Below, piece by piece: positions 49,707-57,469 of a stretch of 64,000 nt of DNA. The stretch comes from UBA1660 sp964462035. Lineage in GTDB: Bacteria > Myxococcota_A > Polyangia > Polyangiales > Houyiibacteriaceae. The stretch covers positions 1-64,000 of the forward strand of contig CAYXAP010000025.1 in NCBI GenBank assembly GCA_964462035.1, in the 5' to 3' direction. Within the stretch, counting starts at the first letter, position 1. Each line of letters begins with the position of its first letter. The notes beneath the pieces are model-generated. The model was not told the DNA's origin. It did no database searches and saw only the letters and a program-made list of their open reading frames with translations. Made by a program: the position numbers and the translations under genes.

Positions 49707-51284
49707 TCAGAACTCGTCGACGCTGAGCGTACCAGCTCGGTGCCGCGTACTCATCGCCGTCATCGCGCTGGTCATGTCCGCTTCGGCAGCCATGGTATCC
49801 GCGCGGTCGCTCCTCGCGCGTCGGCGGGTCCGACGACGCGGCGGGGGCTCCACCGCGGGCGGGTCGGCCGTGGCCTCGGGCTCGACCGGCTCGACCGGCT
49901 CGACGGCGAGCTCCTCGGGCTCGACGACCTCGGGCTCCGCGGCAAGGGATTCGGCTTCGTCCGGGACCTCGTCGACCGACTCGGCGGAGCCGAGTGACTC
50001 GGCGGGCCCACTCTCCGCCGCGGGCGGAGCCTCGTCCCCGCTCAGCGCGACACCGACGCCCACCCCGACGGCGAGCAGCGCGATGCCGACCAGTGCCCCG
50101 ATCGCGACGACCCTCCGACGACCCGCCGGCGTGTCGACCCGGAACGAATCCTCGTTCGGCCGGGGCGGAACCACCGCGGGGATGGCCTCCTCGGCGACGG
50201 TGTCCGCGAGTGGCACCGGCGGATCGGACGCGTCCTCGCGTCCGGTGGCCCGGAGCCCGCTCTCGAAGGCCGAGGCGGCCACCGTCGGGACCGACTCGCG
50301 CACCTTCACGACCGCCGCGCCATCCGCGGTGGAAGTGAACTTCTTGCTCCCCTTCCGGCTCGGCCCGACGCGGATGGACCACGAAGGAGCTTCGGGGCGA
50401 AAAAGCGTCCCGACCCCGAAGGGCTCGAGCGCCGTCGCGAGAGACTCGACATCGGTGAATCGATCGTCGCGGTCGCGCGCCATCGCCTTCTCGATCACCG
50501 CCACCAGCTCTCGATCGATGTCTGGTCGCAGCACTCGCAGGTCGGGCGGAATGGCCGTCGCGATCTGCACCACGAGCGCCGTGTACGTGCCTGCCATGAA
50601 AGGCGGACGGCCGGCGAGCATCTCGTAGAGCATCACGCCGAGCGCGTAGACGTCGATCCGTGAATCGATCTCCTGGGCACCGGCGATCTGCTCGGGAGAC
50701 ATGTAGGTCGGGGTCCCCACGACCACTCCGGTCCGGGTGGCGCGGAGCTCGTCCTGCGCGGCGTCCCCCACGAGCTTCGAGATCCCGAAGTCGAGCACCT
50801 TGGGTTCACGGAGCGAGCCGTCGGGCGCGCGGCAGACGAAGACGTTCTCCGGCTTGAGGTCACGATGGACGACGCCGGACGCATGAGCGGCGGCGACCCC
50901 GCGCATCACGGGGACCATGAGCCCCACCATCTCTTCGGGCTCGAGCGGCCCACGCATCAGGATGTCGGAGAGCGGCTCGCCCTGGAGCAGCTCCATGACC
51001 AGGAAGACCGCGTTGTCGTGGGTGCCGACGTCGAAGATGGTGACGACGTTCGGGTGGTCGATCCGCCCGGCCGCGCGCGCCTCTCGGCGGAAGCGATCGA
51101 CGAGCGTGAAGTCGGTCTCCCGTTCAGCGATCAACCACTTGATCGCAACGGTCTTGCCGGTGGTGAGGTTCCGGGCGGCATAGACCGCGCCCATGCTGCC
51201 CTCTCCGAGCAGCCTCTCGACCTCGTACTTGCCGGCCAGGCAGGTCCCCAGCTCCGGCCGGCGCCGGTGCTTCTCTGCTTCCAT
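49707..51284 (-). CDS. Hanks-type serine/threonine protein kinase, membrane anchored
   Basis: A 525-residue kinase. All catalytic elements are intact: glycine loop LGEGSMGAVYAA, Lys49 in VAIKW, HRDLKPEN (catalytic Asp142), DFG at 165-167, and the APE-equivalent MSPEQ. The kinase domain ends near residue 280. A single membrane helix lies near residue 400 (VVAIGALVGIALLAVGVGVGVALSG), so the kinase faces the cytoplasm and a Glu/Pro/Val-rich tail (repeats of the VEPVEP type) lies outside. It phosphorylates unknown cytoplasmic partners. It is the first gene of the operon with the TPR and LTD genes. Confidence 0.93.
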   Translation of the reverse strand: MEAEKHRRRPELGTCLAGKYEVERLLGEGSMGAVYAARNLTTGKTVAIKWLIAERETDFTLVDRFRREARAAGRIDHPNVVTIFDVGTHDNAVFLVMELLQGEPLSDILMRGPLEPEEMVGLMVPVMRGVAAAHASGVVHRDLKPENVFVCRAPDGSLREPKVLDFGISKLVGDAAQDELRATRTGVVVGTPTYMSPEQIAGAQEIDSRIDVYALGVMLYEMLAGRPPFMAGTYTALVVQIATAIPPDLRVLRPDIDRELVAVIEKAMARDRDDRFTDVESLATALEPFGVGTLFRPEAPSWSIRVGPSRKGSKKFTSTADGAAVVKVRESVPTVAASAFESGLRATGREDASDPPVPLADTVAEEAIPAVVPPRPNEDSFRVDTPAGRRRVVAIGALVGIALLAVGVGVGVALSGDEAPPAAESGPAESLGSAESVDEVPDEAESLAAEPEVVEPEELAVEPVEPVEPEATADPPAVEPPPRRRTRRRARSDRADTMAAEADMTSAMTAMSTRHRAGTLSVDEF

Positions 51285-51330
51285 TCCCTCCCCAGCGACA
51301 ACGAACGCTGGGCTCTCAGCGCGAGGCTAA

Positions 51331-51350
51331 CATACGAGGATCCTCATATG
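51331..51350. promoter_or_regulatory. 20-bp palindrome upstream of the kinase operon
   Basis: CATACGAGGATCCTCATATG is a palindrome with a perfect ten-base core, GAGGATCCTC, and one mismatched pair further out. It lies 47 bases before the kinase start and also 3' of nothing else but the quinone oxidoreductase start region. Candidate operator for the kinase operon. Confidence 0.5.
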
Positions 51351-51375
51351 CTCGACCTCCGGCGGAAAATTCGGT

Positions 51376-52341
51376 TCAGGGAGTGATCACGACCTTCCCC
51401 TTCACGCGCCTCTCATCCATGTCGCGCAGGGCTTGGGGCACCTCTTCGAGGCCGTAGCGCTTCGAGATGTGAGGCTTCAGCTTCCCTTCCGCGTGGAGCG
51501 CGAGGAGCCGCTGGAGGTTCGCCGCGTGCTCGCCCGGGTTCCGCATCGCCCACGCGCCCCAGGCGACGCCGACGATGCTGCACTCCTTGAGGAGCGCGAG
51601 GTTCCATCGCACGGCGGGGATGGACCCCGCCGCGAACCCGATCACGAGGTGGCGCCCGCCCGGGCGCAGCGCCCGCAGAGCCGGTTCGGCGAAGTCGCCG
51701 CCGACCGGGTCGTACACGACGTCCACGCCACCGAGCGCCTTCGCGGCCTTCTTCAGATCGTCACGGTCGTAGCGAATCCCGTGCGTCGCGCCATGCGCTT
51801 TGCAGAGCTCGAGCTTCTCGTCCGTGGAGGCCGCCGCCACCACTTCGGCTCCGAGCGCTACGCCGATCTCCACCGCCGCCAGCCCCACGCCACCGGCGGC
51901 GCCGAGGACGAGGAGTCGCTCGCCCTCCGCCAGGGCCCCGCGGTCCACGAGGCCATGCCACGAAGTGCCGTACGTGAACGCGAACGCCGAGGCCGTCTCG
52001 AGCTCCATCGTCTCGGGCACCTTCACGAGCTGCCGCGCGCTGACCGCGAGGTGGGTCGCGAAGCCACCGAAGGGGAGGATCGCCATCACTCGGTCGCCCT
52101 CGGAGAAGCCTTCGACGCCCTCACCGACGGCGCTGACCGTGCCGGCGATCTCCCCACCGGGCGCGAAGGGCGGCGGGGGCTTGAGCTGGTACATCCCCCG
52201 GGTGAGCAGCAGGTCGGGGAAGTTCACCCCGGCCGCCGCCACCTTCACCACCACCTGCCCCTTCTTGGGCTCGGGGTCGTCCAACTCGCGGACCTCGATC
52301 GCATCGGGTCCGCTCAACTCGGTCACCATGGCTGCGCGCAT
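51376..52341 (-). CDS. NADPH:quinone oxidoreductase-like MDR enzyme
   Basis: A 321-residue medium-chain dehydrogenase/reductase without the zinc ligands. Visible marks are the N-terminal VKVAAAGVNFPDLLLTRGMYQLKPPPPFAPGGEIAGTVSAVGEGV, the nucleotide-binding LVLGAAGGVGLAAVEIGVALGAEVVAAAST, and the domain-closing YDPVGGD. The family reduces quinones or enones using NADPH in the cytoplasm. ATG at 52341. It lies 24 bases downstream of GlmS on the same strand, so they may share a transcript. Confidence 0.9.
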   Translation of the reverse strand: MRAAMVTELSGPDAIEVRELDDPEPKKGQVVVKVAAAGVNFPDLLLTRGMYQLKPPPPFAPGGEIAGTVSAVGEGVEGFSEGDRVMAILPFGGFATHLAVSARQLVKVPETMELETASAFAFTYGTSWHGLVDRGALAEGERLLVLGAAGGVGLAAVEIGVALGAEVVAAASTDEKLELCKAHGATHGIRYDRDDLKKAAKALGGVDVVYDPVGGDFAEPALRALRPGGRHLVIGFAAGSIPAVRWNLALLKECSIVGVAWGAWAMRNPGEHAANLQRLLALHAEGKLKPHISKRYGLEEVPQALRDMDERRVKGKVVITP

Positions 52342-52365
52342 GGCGAGACTCTACCGGAGTCGGGG

Positions 52366-54429
52366 TCAGTCGACCGTGATCGACTTGGACACGTTCTTTG
52401 GAGCGTCCGGATCCACGCCGTGCCCGCGCACGCCGAGGTCCTCGAGGTAGGCGCGCTTCTTCACGCTCATCTTCAGGGCGAGCACCTGCAGCGCGACCGT
52501 GGCCGAGAAGACCGCCTGGAGCGTGTCGCCGGTCTCGGGCAGCGCGACGTAGACCGCACGGTAGCCCTCGGCCCCCATCGGCGCGCGCTCCGCCGCCTCT
52601 CGCAGCCGCGCCGACTCTTCGGCGATCACGAAGGTCTGGGCGCCGCGGATCTTGTGGGTGTGAAGCTGCGAGATGGTGAGGTCGACGTCGCGATCCGCCG
52701 GGCCGGTCACGTAGACCAGCGGGTAGTCCGCGTAGAGCGCACCGAAGTGGTCGGAGAGGCCGCGACGCGGGTCGGACTTCGACTCGGCGACCGCGTTCAG
52801 CAGCGCCTGTACCTGCGCCGCACCGAACACCGTGTTCGTGCCGAGGATGGTGTTGGGACCGTGCTTGAACTCGGACCCCTCGAAGCCCTCGGTGTGGTTG
52901 AGCACCACCTCACGGACCTTGAGCGCGCCCTCCTTGGCGATGGGCAACATCCGCGTCGCGAGGATGTGGATGCTCGGCGTGAGGTGGAGCAGATCGGCCG
53001 CCTCCTCCACCCGAGCGGCGGTGTCGGCGAGCGTGCGCTCCACGAGCGCCGCGAGATCGGGCTTGGCCGGCAGGTCGAGGCCGCGGCGCTTCCCGAGACG
53101 GTGGGCGAGCTCGTAGAACACGCCGAGCTGGGCCATGAACGACTTGGTCGCCGGCACGGCGATCTCCGGTCCGCAGCGAAGGGGCAGCACCAGGTCGGCC
53201 TTCTCCTGACCGAGCGTCGACCGGACGTTGTTGACGATCGCAGCGACGCCAACGCCGGCCGCGCGAGCGCCATCCACCACGTCGATCAGATCCTTGGTCT
53301 CACCGCTCTGGCTGACCGCGATGAACAGGTCTTCCGGCTTGAAGAGCGCCGCATGACGGGCGCGGACCTCGCCCGGGAGGGACGGCGTGATCGGCAGCTT
53401 CGCCAGCTCGCTGAAGAAGAGCGCTCCGGCGCCGGCGGCGTGGAACGACGTACCGCAACACACCACGTGCACCTGGCCGCCGCGGCCCACCGCCTGCGCG
53501 ATGCGATCGCAGAGCTGGTTGGCCAACGCGCCGTACTCGGGGTCGTCGTCGAAGGCCGCACGGAGATCGCGGAGCGTCTGCGGCTGCGCGTGGATCTCCT
53601 GCTCCATGAAGCTCTCGAAGGGCTCCTGGAGCGAGGTGTCCTCGATCCGCAGCTCGCTCTCCACGGTCGCTCGCTCGAGCGGAGCATCCGGGCTCTCGAC
53701 GGCGAAGACCTGCTGGGCCTCGGCGCCGAGCTGGACCATCTCGCCCGCGTTGAGCGGCAGCAGCGTGCGGGTCTGCGTGAGCACCGCGCCCAGATCGGAG
53801 CTGGCCAGGGCGAAGGGCCCCTTCTCGTCCGCGCCGATGCCGACGTAGAGGCTCGACCCCCGCTTGATGACGACCACCGTCCGGCTGACCGGATCGACCG
53901 TGACCGACGCGAACGAGCCCTCGAGCTTGGCGCACGCACGGCTGGCCGCGATGCGCAGCGCCCGGGCGCGGTCGGAGCCGTCTTCGGCGAGCGCCTCGGC
54001 GAAGAAGTGCTCGACCGTGTGGACCACGACCTCACCGTCGTTGTCCGACTTCAGCGTGTGCCCCTCGGAGCGCAACCAGCTCTGCATCGAGTCGGTGTTG
54101 GTGACGTTCCCGTTGTGCGCGCCGTAGATGTGCACGTGACAGCGCACCTCGTGTGGTTGTGCGTTCAGGTCGTCGACGGCCCCGAAGGTCGCCCAGCGGA
54201 CCTGGCCACAGAAGACCTGGCCGGCCATCTGGTCGATGCCGAGCTCCGGCACGATCTCGGAGGGAGCGCCGACCGACTTTCGGAGATCGACCTCCTCGGA
54301 CGTCGACGACTGCGTCGCCGCACCCGTCGAGTCGTAGCCGCGATACTGAAGGGCTCGAAGCAGGACGCCGCCGGTCGCACCGAGGTCGTCGCGGTCCGCC
54401 GAATACACCAGGCCGATGACTCCGCACAT
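52366..54429 (-). CDS. glmS: Glutamine-fructose-6-phosphate aminotransferase (isomerising)
   Basis: Makes glucosamine-6-phosphate for cell-wall and lipopolysaccharide synthesis. The catalytic cysteine follows the initiator Met (MCGVIGLVYS); glutaminase motifs RALQYRGYDSTG and AHNGNVTN are present; two SIS sugar-isomerase domains follow with CGTSFHAAGAG, AVSQSGETKDLIDVV and GPNTILGTNTVF; and the protein ends in KNVSKSITVD, matching the normal GlmS tail. At 687 residues it is about 80 longer than typical GlmS, the extra being spread through the glutaminase and second SIS domain. There is probably a hairpin over its ribosome site. Confidence 0.9.
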   Translation of the reverse strand: MCGVIGLVYSADRDDLGATGGVLLRALQYRGYDSTGAATQSSTSEEVDLRKSVGAPSEIVPELGIDQMAGQVFCGQVRWATFGAVDDLNAQPHEVRCHVHIYGAHNGNVTNTDSMQSWLRSEGHTLKSDNDGEVVVHTVEHFFAEALAEDGSDRARALRIAASRACAKLEGSFASVTVDPVSRTVVVIKRGSSLYVGIGADEKGPFALASSDLGAVLTQTRTLLPLNAGEMVQLGAEAQQVFAVESPDAPLERATVESELRIEDTSLQEPFESFMEQEIHAQPQTLRDLRAAFDDDPEYGALANQLCDRIAQAVGRGGQVHVVCCGTSFHAAGAGALFFSELAKLPITPSLPGEVRARHAALFKPEDLFIAVSQSGETKDLIDVVDGARAAGVGVAAIVNNVRSTLGQEKADLVLPLRCGPEIAVPATKSFMAQLGVFYELAHRLGKRRGLDLPAKPDLAALVERTLADTAARVEEAADLLHLTPSIHILATRMLPIAKEGALKVREVVLNHTEGFEGSEFKHGPNTILGTNTVFGAAQVQALLNAVAESKSDPRRGLSDHFGALYADYPLVYVTGPADRDVDLTISQLHTHKIRGAQTFVIAEESARLREAAERAPMGAEGYRAVYVALPETGDTLQAVFSATVALQVLALKMSVKKRAYLEDLGVRGHGVDPDAPKNVSKSITVD

Positions 54430-54605
54430 GGCGCTGCCCCTACCACGAGGGGGCAGGACCGTCGCCCGAGAAGCGGCCAGCCCGTGCGTCGCCGCACTCG
54501 CCGGTCGACTCGGAACCCGCGTTTTCGAGGGAAAGCGAGTTCTCGGACCGAGACGTGAGCATGCTCAATGCGGGGGCGCCGAGTTCGGTCCATGTTCCAT
54601 CGCAG

Positions 54606-54630
54606 AAGCTAGAAGTTCAGCTTCTAACTT
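54606..54630. promoter_or_regulatory. Inverted repeat upstream of glmS
   Basis: AAGCTAGAAG and CTTCTAACTT pair at 9 of 10 positions with a five-base centre. It lies 177 bases before the glmS start and may be an operator or a transcript hairpin. Confidence 0.4.
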
Positions 54631-54730
54631 TGTGGACGGCCGGGCTTCGGTGGCACCATCCCACACACCACACACACCCCCATCGGGGTCCGGCCTCCAC
54701 GATTAACTCACTCGCGGATCTCCGCGCTGG

Positions 54731-54786
54731 CCCAAAACGCATCGGACCGGCAGCCCCCATGGGTTGCCGGTCCGATTCGTTTGGGG
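54731..54786 (-). terminator. Strong bidirectional stem-loop terminator
   Basis: Arms 54731-54752 and 54765-54786 pair at 20 of 22 positions around a 12-base loop, with A-rich and T-rich bases (AAAACG / CGTTTT). It follows the small lipoprotein gene (54803) on the minus strand and would insulate glmS from it. Confidence 0.8.
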
Positions 54787-54802
54787 ACGCCGAAGCGCGA
54801 GC

Positions 54803-55234
54803 TCAGTCGTCGTCGTCGTCGCCGCCGGACGAGCTGCTCATGGTGCTCTTCTTCACCACGAGCACCTCGCTCGGGTGGGACACCGTCATCACACGCTCGA
54901 CCGAGATCATCAGCTCGAAGTCGGCGTGGGGCGCCGTCGCGGTCATCCGGCCGACCCGCTCGTCCGGGTCGTAGTCCAGCTCGCCGACCATGTGAGGCGT
55001 GCCGCCCTTGGGCTTGATCCAGACGGCATAGTGCTGGCCGCCCTGCGAGATGCGGTCGGGCGGCGGAAGGTGCTCGAGCTCGACGGTGACCATGTGGTTC
55101 CCGCCGGTGTCCTCGACGATCATCATGCCGTCGGTGCCCGCCGAGCGAGCGGTGCCGGTGAGCACGAATTCGGAGGGGCCACCGCAGGCCAAGAGCCCGA
55201 GTGCGAGAAGCGCGAATGTCAGGGTGCGTGCCAT
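54803..55234 (-). CDS. Small lipoprotein with poly-Asp tail, unknown function
   Basis: A 143-residue lipoprotein (MARTLTFALLALGLLAC). AAGGAG precedes the ATG at 55234. The mature part is beta-rich (FVLTGTARSAGTDGMMIVED, HMVTVELEHLPPPDRI, HYAVWIKPKGGTPHMVGELDYDPDERVGRM, DFELMISVERVMTVSHPSEVLVV) and ends in SSSSGGDDDDD. No family is recognised; the strands recall an anti-sigma or immunoglobulin-like fold, without proof. A strong terminator follows. Confidence 0.72.
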   Translation of the reverse strand: MARTLTFALLALGLLACGGPSEFVLTGTARSAGTDGMMIVEDTGGNHMVTVELEHLPPPDRISQGGQHYAVWIKPKGGTPHMVGELDYDPDERVGRMTATAPHADFELMISVERVMTVSHPSEVLVVKKSTMSSSSGGDDDDD

Positions 55235-55321
55235 GAAGTCTCCTTGGACGGGGAGCATAGCGGCGGAGCCGGCGAAGGGAAACGAAGAGTTGGTGAAGCG
55301 GCGGCCAGCGAACGTTGCAGC

Positions 55322-57469
55322 TCAGAACGCCTCGCCGATCGAGATGTGAAATGCGCCGGGCCATCGGGTCAGGCCGAAGAAATTCACGTCGGTGTCGTCG
55401 GACGTGACACGTCCGACGCGCTCGCCTCCGCCCAAGGTCTCGAGCTTCGGGATGCGGAAGCCCAGATCGAGACGAATCGCCCCGATCGGCGTGAAATAGC
55501 GAAGGCCGAAACCGACGGAGACCTGCGGGTGCTTGAAGTCCAGCCTCGGGCGGCGGTTCACGTCACCGGCGTCCCCGAAGAGCACCAGGCCGAGATCGGA
55601 CGTCACGGGAAGGCGGAGCTCGAGCTGCGCGAGCCATCGGCGGATGCCGCCCTGCCGCCCACTGCCGAGGCGGTTGGCCAGGTAGCCGCGGTTGCCGGCC
55701 GCGCCGCCGCCATAGAAGCGCTCCGTGCGCGGGCCGATGTCCGCGCTGAGGTCGTCGATGTTCGGATCGTTGACGGAGGTGATGAACATCGCCCCGACCA
55801 GGAAGCGGGCGGCGATCGTGATCCGGAAGGGCAACGGGATGTAGGCGCGAACGTCCGGCTGGATTCGGACGTAGTCCCAGCTGCTCGCGCGACCCCACAG
55901 ATAGCCGGCCTCCTGCAGGTTGAGCTGGAAGTAGAAGCCCCCATGGGGACGGGTGGAGTCGTCCCGGAGGTCCAGCCAGAAGACCTGCTCCAGCCGCATC
56001 AGGAAGTAGGACTTCGGCAGGTCGGGCAGCTCGGGACGTGTCACCTGACTGGCGATCCGTTGGTTGATCTCACCGGAGGGGACGCGATACCAGGTGAACG
56101 TCGGCAGACCGAGGCTGACGAAGATCTTCTGCTGCCAGAAGTAACGCTCGACGTAGAGACCGAGGTCGATCTGGTGGCGGAAGAAGACGTCGCGCTGGTC
56201 GAGGCCGAGGTCGTAGCGGAAGTCGAGGCGGAGATTCGTCCGGGCCTCGATGAACGCCGGCTGCCGCAGCGTCACGTCGGTGGAGAGACCGGGGCGGGGG
56301 TTCTCCGGGCCCGGGAACTCCTGTGGGAAGATCAGCTTGGGCTCGATCTTCGTGGTCAGGCGCCGGAGCCCGCCGAGGAAGTTGCGGTTCTCGTAGCGTG
56401 CCACGAGGTGCACGTCCCAGCGCGAGATGGAGACCTGACTGTAGTCGTTGCGCTGGATGATGCCGCTCGTGAGCCCACCACCGAGGCCGAAGCGGTGCTT
56501 GCGCGCCGCCGACACGGTGACCTTCACGGGGATCACGTTCCCTTCTTCCGGGATCAGCGGCTCCACCGTCACGGCCGAGAAGGCGCCCAGGTTGTAGATG
56601 GCTCGCTGCGCGTCGCGAACGGCCTGCTGGGAGTAGCGCTCACCGGCGAAGATCTGCGCAGCAGCCGCGATGGTGTCGGCTGGAAGCTCGCCGGCTTCCT
56701 CGACCTCGACCTCGCCGAAGACGCACACCGGCCCGGTCGAGATCTGGATGGCGATCTCCGCCTTCCGCGCGTCCCGATCGATGCGGACCAGGCCCTTGAT
56801 CTGCGCGCGCGCATAGCCGCCTTCGGCGAGGGCCTGTCGTAGTGCCGACTTGGTCTGGTCGTAGACGGCCTCGTCCCAGCGCTCGCCCTCCTTCAGAGTG
56901 ACCGCTTCCCGAAGCGTCTCCTGGAGCTCGCCGCCGATCTCGTCGAGACCGTAGATCTCGAGCGAGTCGATGGTGGTGGGGAGCCCCTCCTCGACGACGA
57001 AGGTGACGCTCACCTCGCACCCCTCGTCGTCGTCGATGCGCTCGCAACCGGGCTCCGGATCCTCCGGATCGAGCAGATCGGTCTCCTGCGCGCTCTCGGG
57101 GGTCACGCGCGTCTCCGTCACCCGAGCGTGATGATGGCCACGCGCGGCGTACCAGCGCTCGATACGCTCCGCGTCCTGTTCGAGCAGGACTCGGTCGTAG
57201 TAGGGCCACTCCGTCCAAGGCCAGGACCAGAGCTCGATCTTCGGCCGGTCCCCTTCGAAGGGCGGCTCGCCGCACGTCCCCGAGTCCAGCACGTCGAGAT
57301 CGAACTCGACCTCGTCCCGCTCGCGTGTGGCCAGGCACACGAGCACCGAGTCCGGGTCGAAGACCTCGGCGCCCTCGATCGCCACGCTCTCCACGCCATA
57401 GCGATTCGGTGGGACCTTCTGACAAGCCACGCAGAGGGTGAGGAGGATGAAGAGCCAGCGACCGGTCAC
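55322..57469 (-). CDS. TamA/BamA-family outer-membrane protein, lipidated (TamL-like)
   Basis: A 715-residue Omp85 protein. The GTG at 57469 overlaps the TamB stop as GTGA. The signal VTGRWLFILLTLCVAC ends in a lipobox, so it is probably lipidated, as described for TamL in Bacteroidetes; classic TamA has a plain Sec signal. Residues about 20-330 contain POTRA-type modules (VESVAIEGAEVFDPDSVLVCL, EEGLPTTIDSLEIYGLDEIGGELQETL, VCVFGEVEVEEAGELPADTIA). The C-terminal beta-barrel holds FRITIAARFLVGAMF and the lid-loop-type FYGGGAAGNRGYLANRLG, and ends in the aromatic HISIGEAF. It works with TamB in moving lipids or proteins to the outer membrane. Confidence 0.9.
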   Translation of the reverse strand: MTGRWLFILLTLCVACQKVPPNRYGVESVAIEGAEVFDPDSVLVCLATRERDEVEFDLDVLDSGTCGEPPFEGDRPKIELWSWPWTEWPYYDRVLLEQDAERIERWYAARGHHHARVTETRVTPESAQETDLLDPEDPEPGCERIDDDEGCEVSVTFVVEEGLPTTIDSLEIYGLDEIGGELQETLREAVTLKEGERWDEAVYDQTKSALRQALAEGGYARAQIKGLVRIDRDARKAEIAIQISTGPVCVFGEVEVEEAGELPADTIAAAAQIFAGERYSQQAVRDAQRAIYNLGAFSAVTVEPLIPEEGNVIPVKVTVSAARKHRFGLGGGLTSGIIQRNDYSQVSISRWDVHLVARYENRNFLGGLRRLTTKIEPKLIFPQEFPGPENPRPGLSTDVTLRQPAFIEARTNLRLDFRYDLGLDQRDVFFRHQIDLGLYVERYFWQQKIFVSLGLPTFTWYRVPSGEINQRIASQVTRPELPDLPKSYFLMRLEQVFWLDLRDDSTRPHGGFYFQLNLQEAGYLWGRASSWDYVRIQPDVRAYIPLPFRITIAARFLVGAMFITSVNDPNIDDLSADIGPRTERFYGGGAAGNRGYLANRLGSGRQGGIRRWLAQLELRLPVTSDLGLVLFGDAGDVNRRPRLDFKHPQVSVGFGLRYFTPIGAIRLDLGFRIPKLETLGGGERVGRVTSDDTDVNFFGLTRWPGAFHISIGEAF

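Larger units (their letters stand above)
54430..54802. other. 373-bp intergenic region upstream of glmS
   Basis: No open frame or tRNA is seen. It contains a hairpin next to the glmS start (54435-54440 with 54450-54455) that would pair the ribosome site region with CCCCC; an inverted repeat AAGCTAGAAG-TTCAG-CTTCTAACTT (54606-54630, 9 of 10 pairs); a GT/CA-rich run (54659-54680); and the strong terminator at 54731-54786. The inverted repeat is AT-richer than its surroundings. No glmS ribozyme is recognised. Confidence 0.55.

Noticed and set aside
51433..54558. A 1041-residue plus-strand frame over the quinone oxidoreductase and glmS
   Set aside because: Antisense shadow of two enzymes with clear motifs; composition is unstructured and it has no recognisable domain.
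54430..54802. A possible glmS ribozyme upstream of glmS
   Set aside because: No recognisable ribozyme core or pseudoknot pattern; known examples are mainly in Firmicutes. Only simple hairpins are visible.
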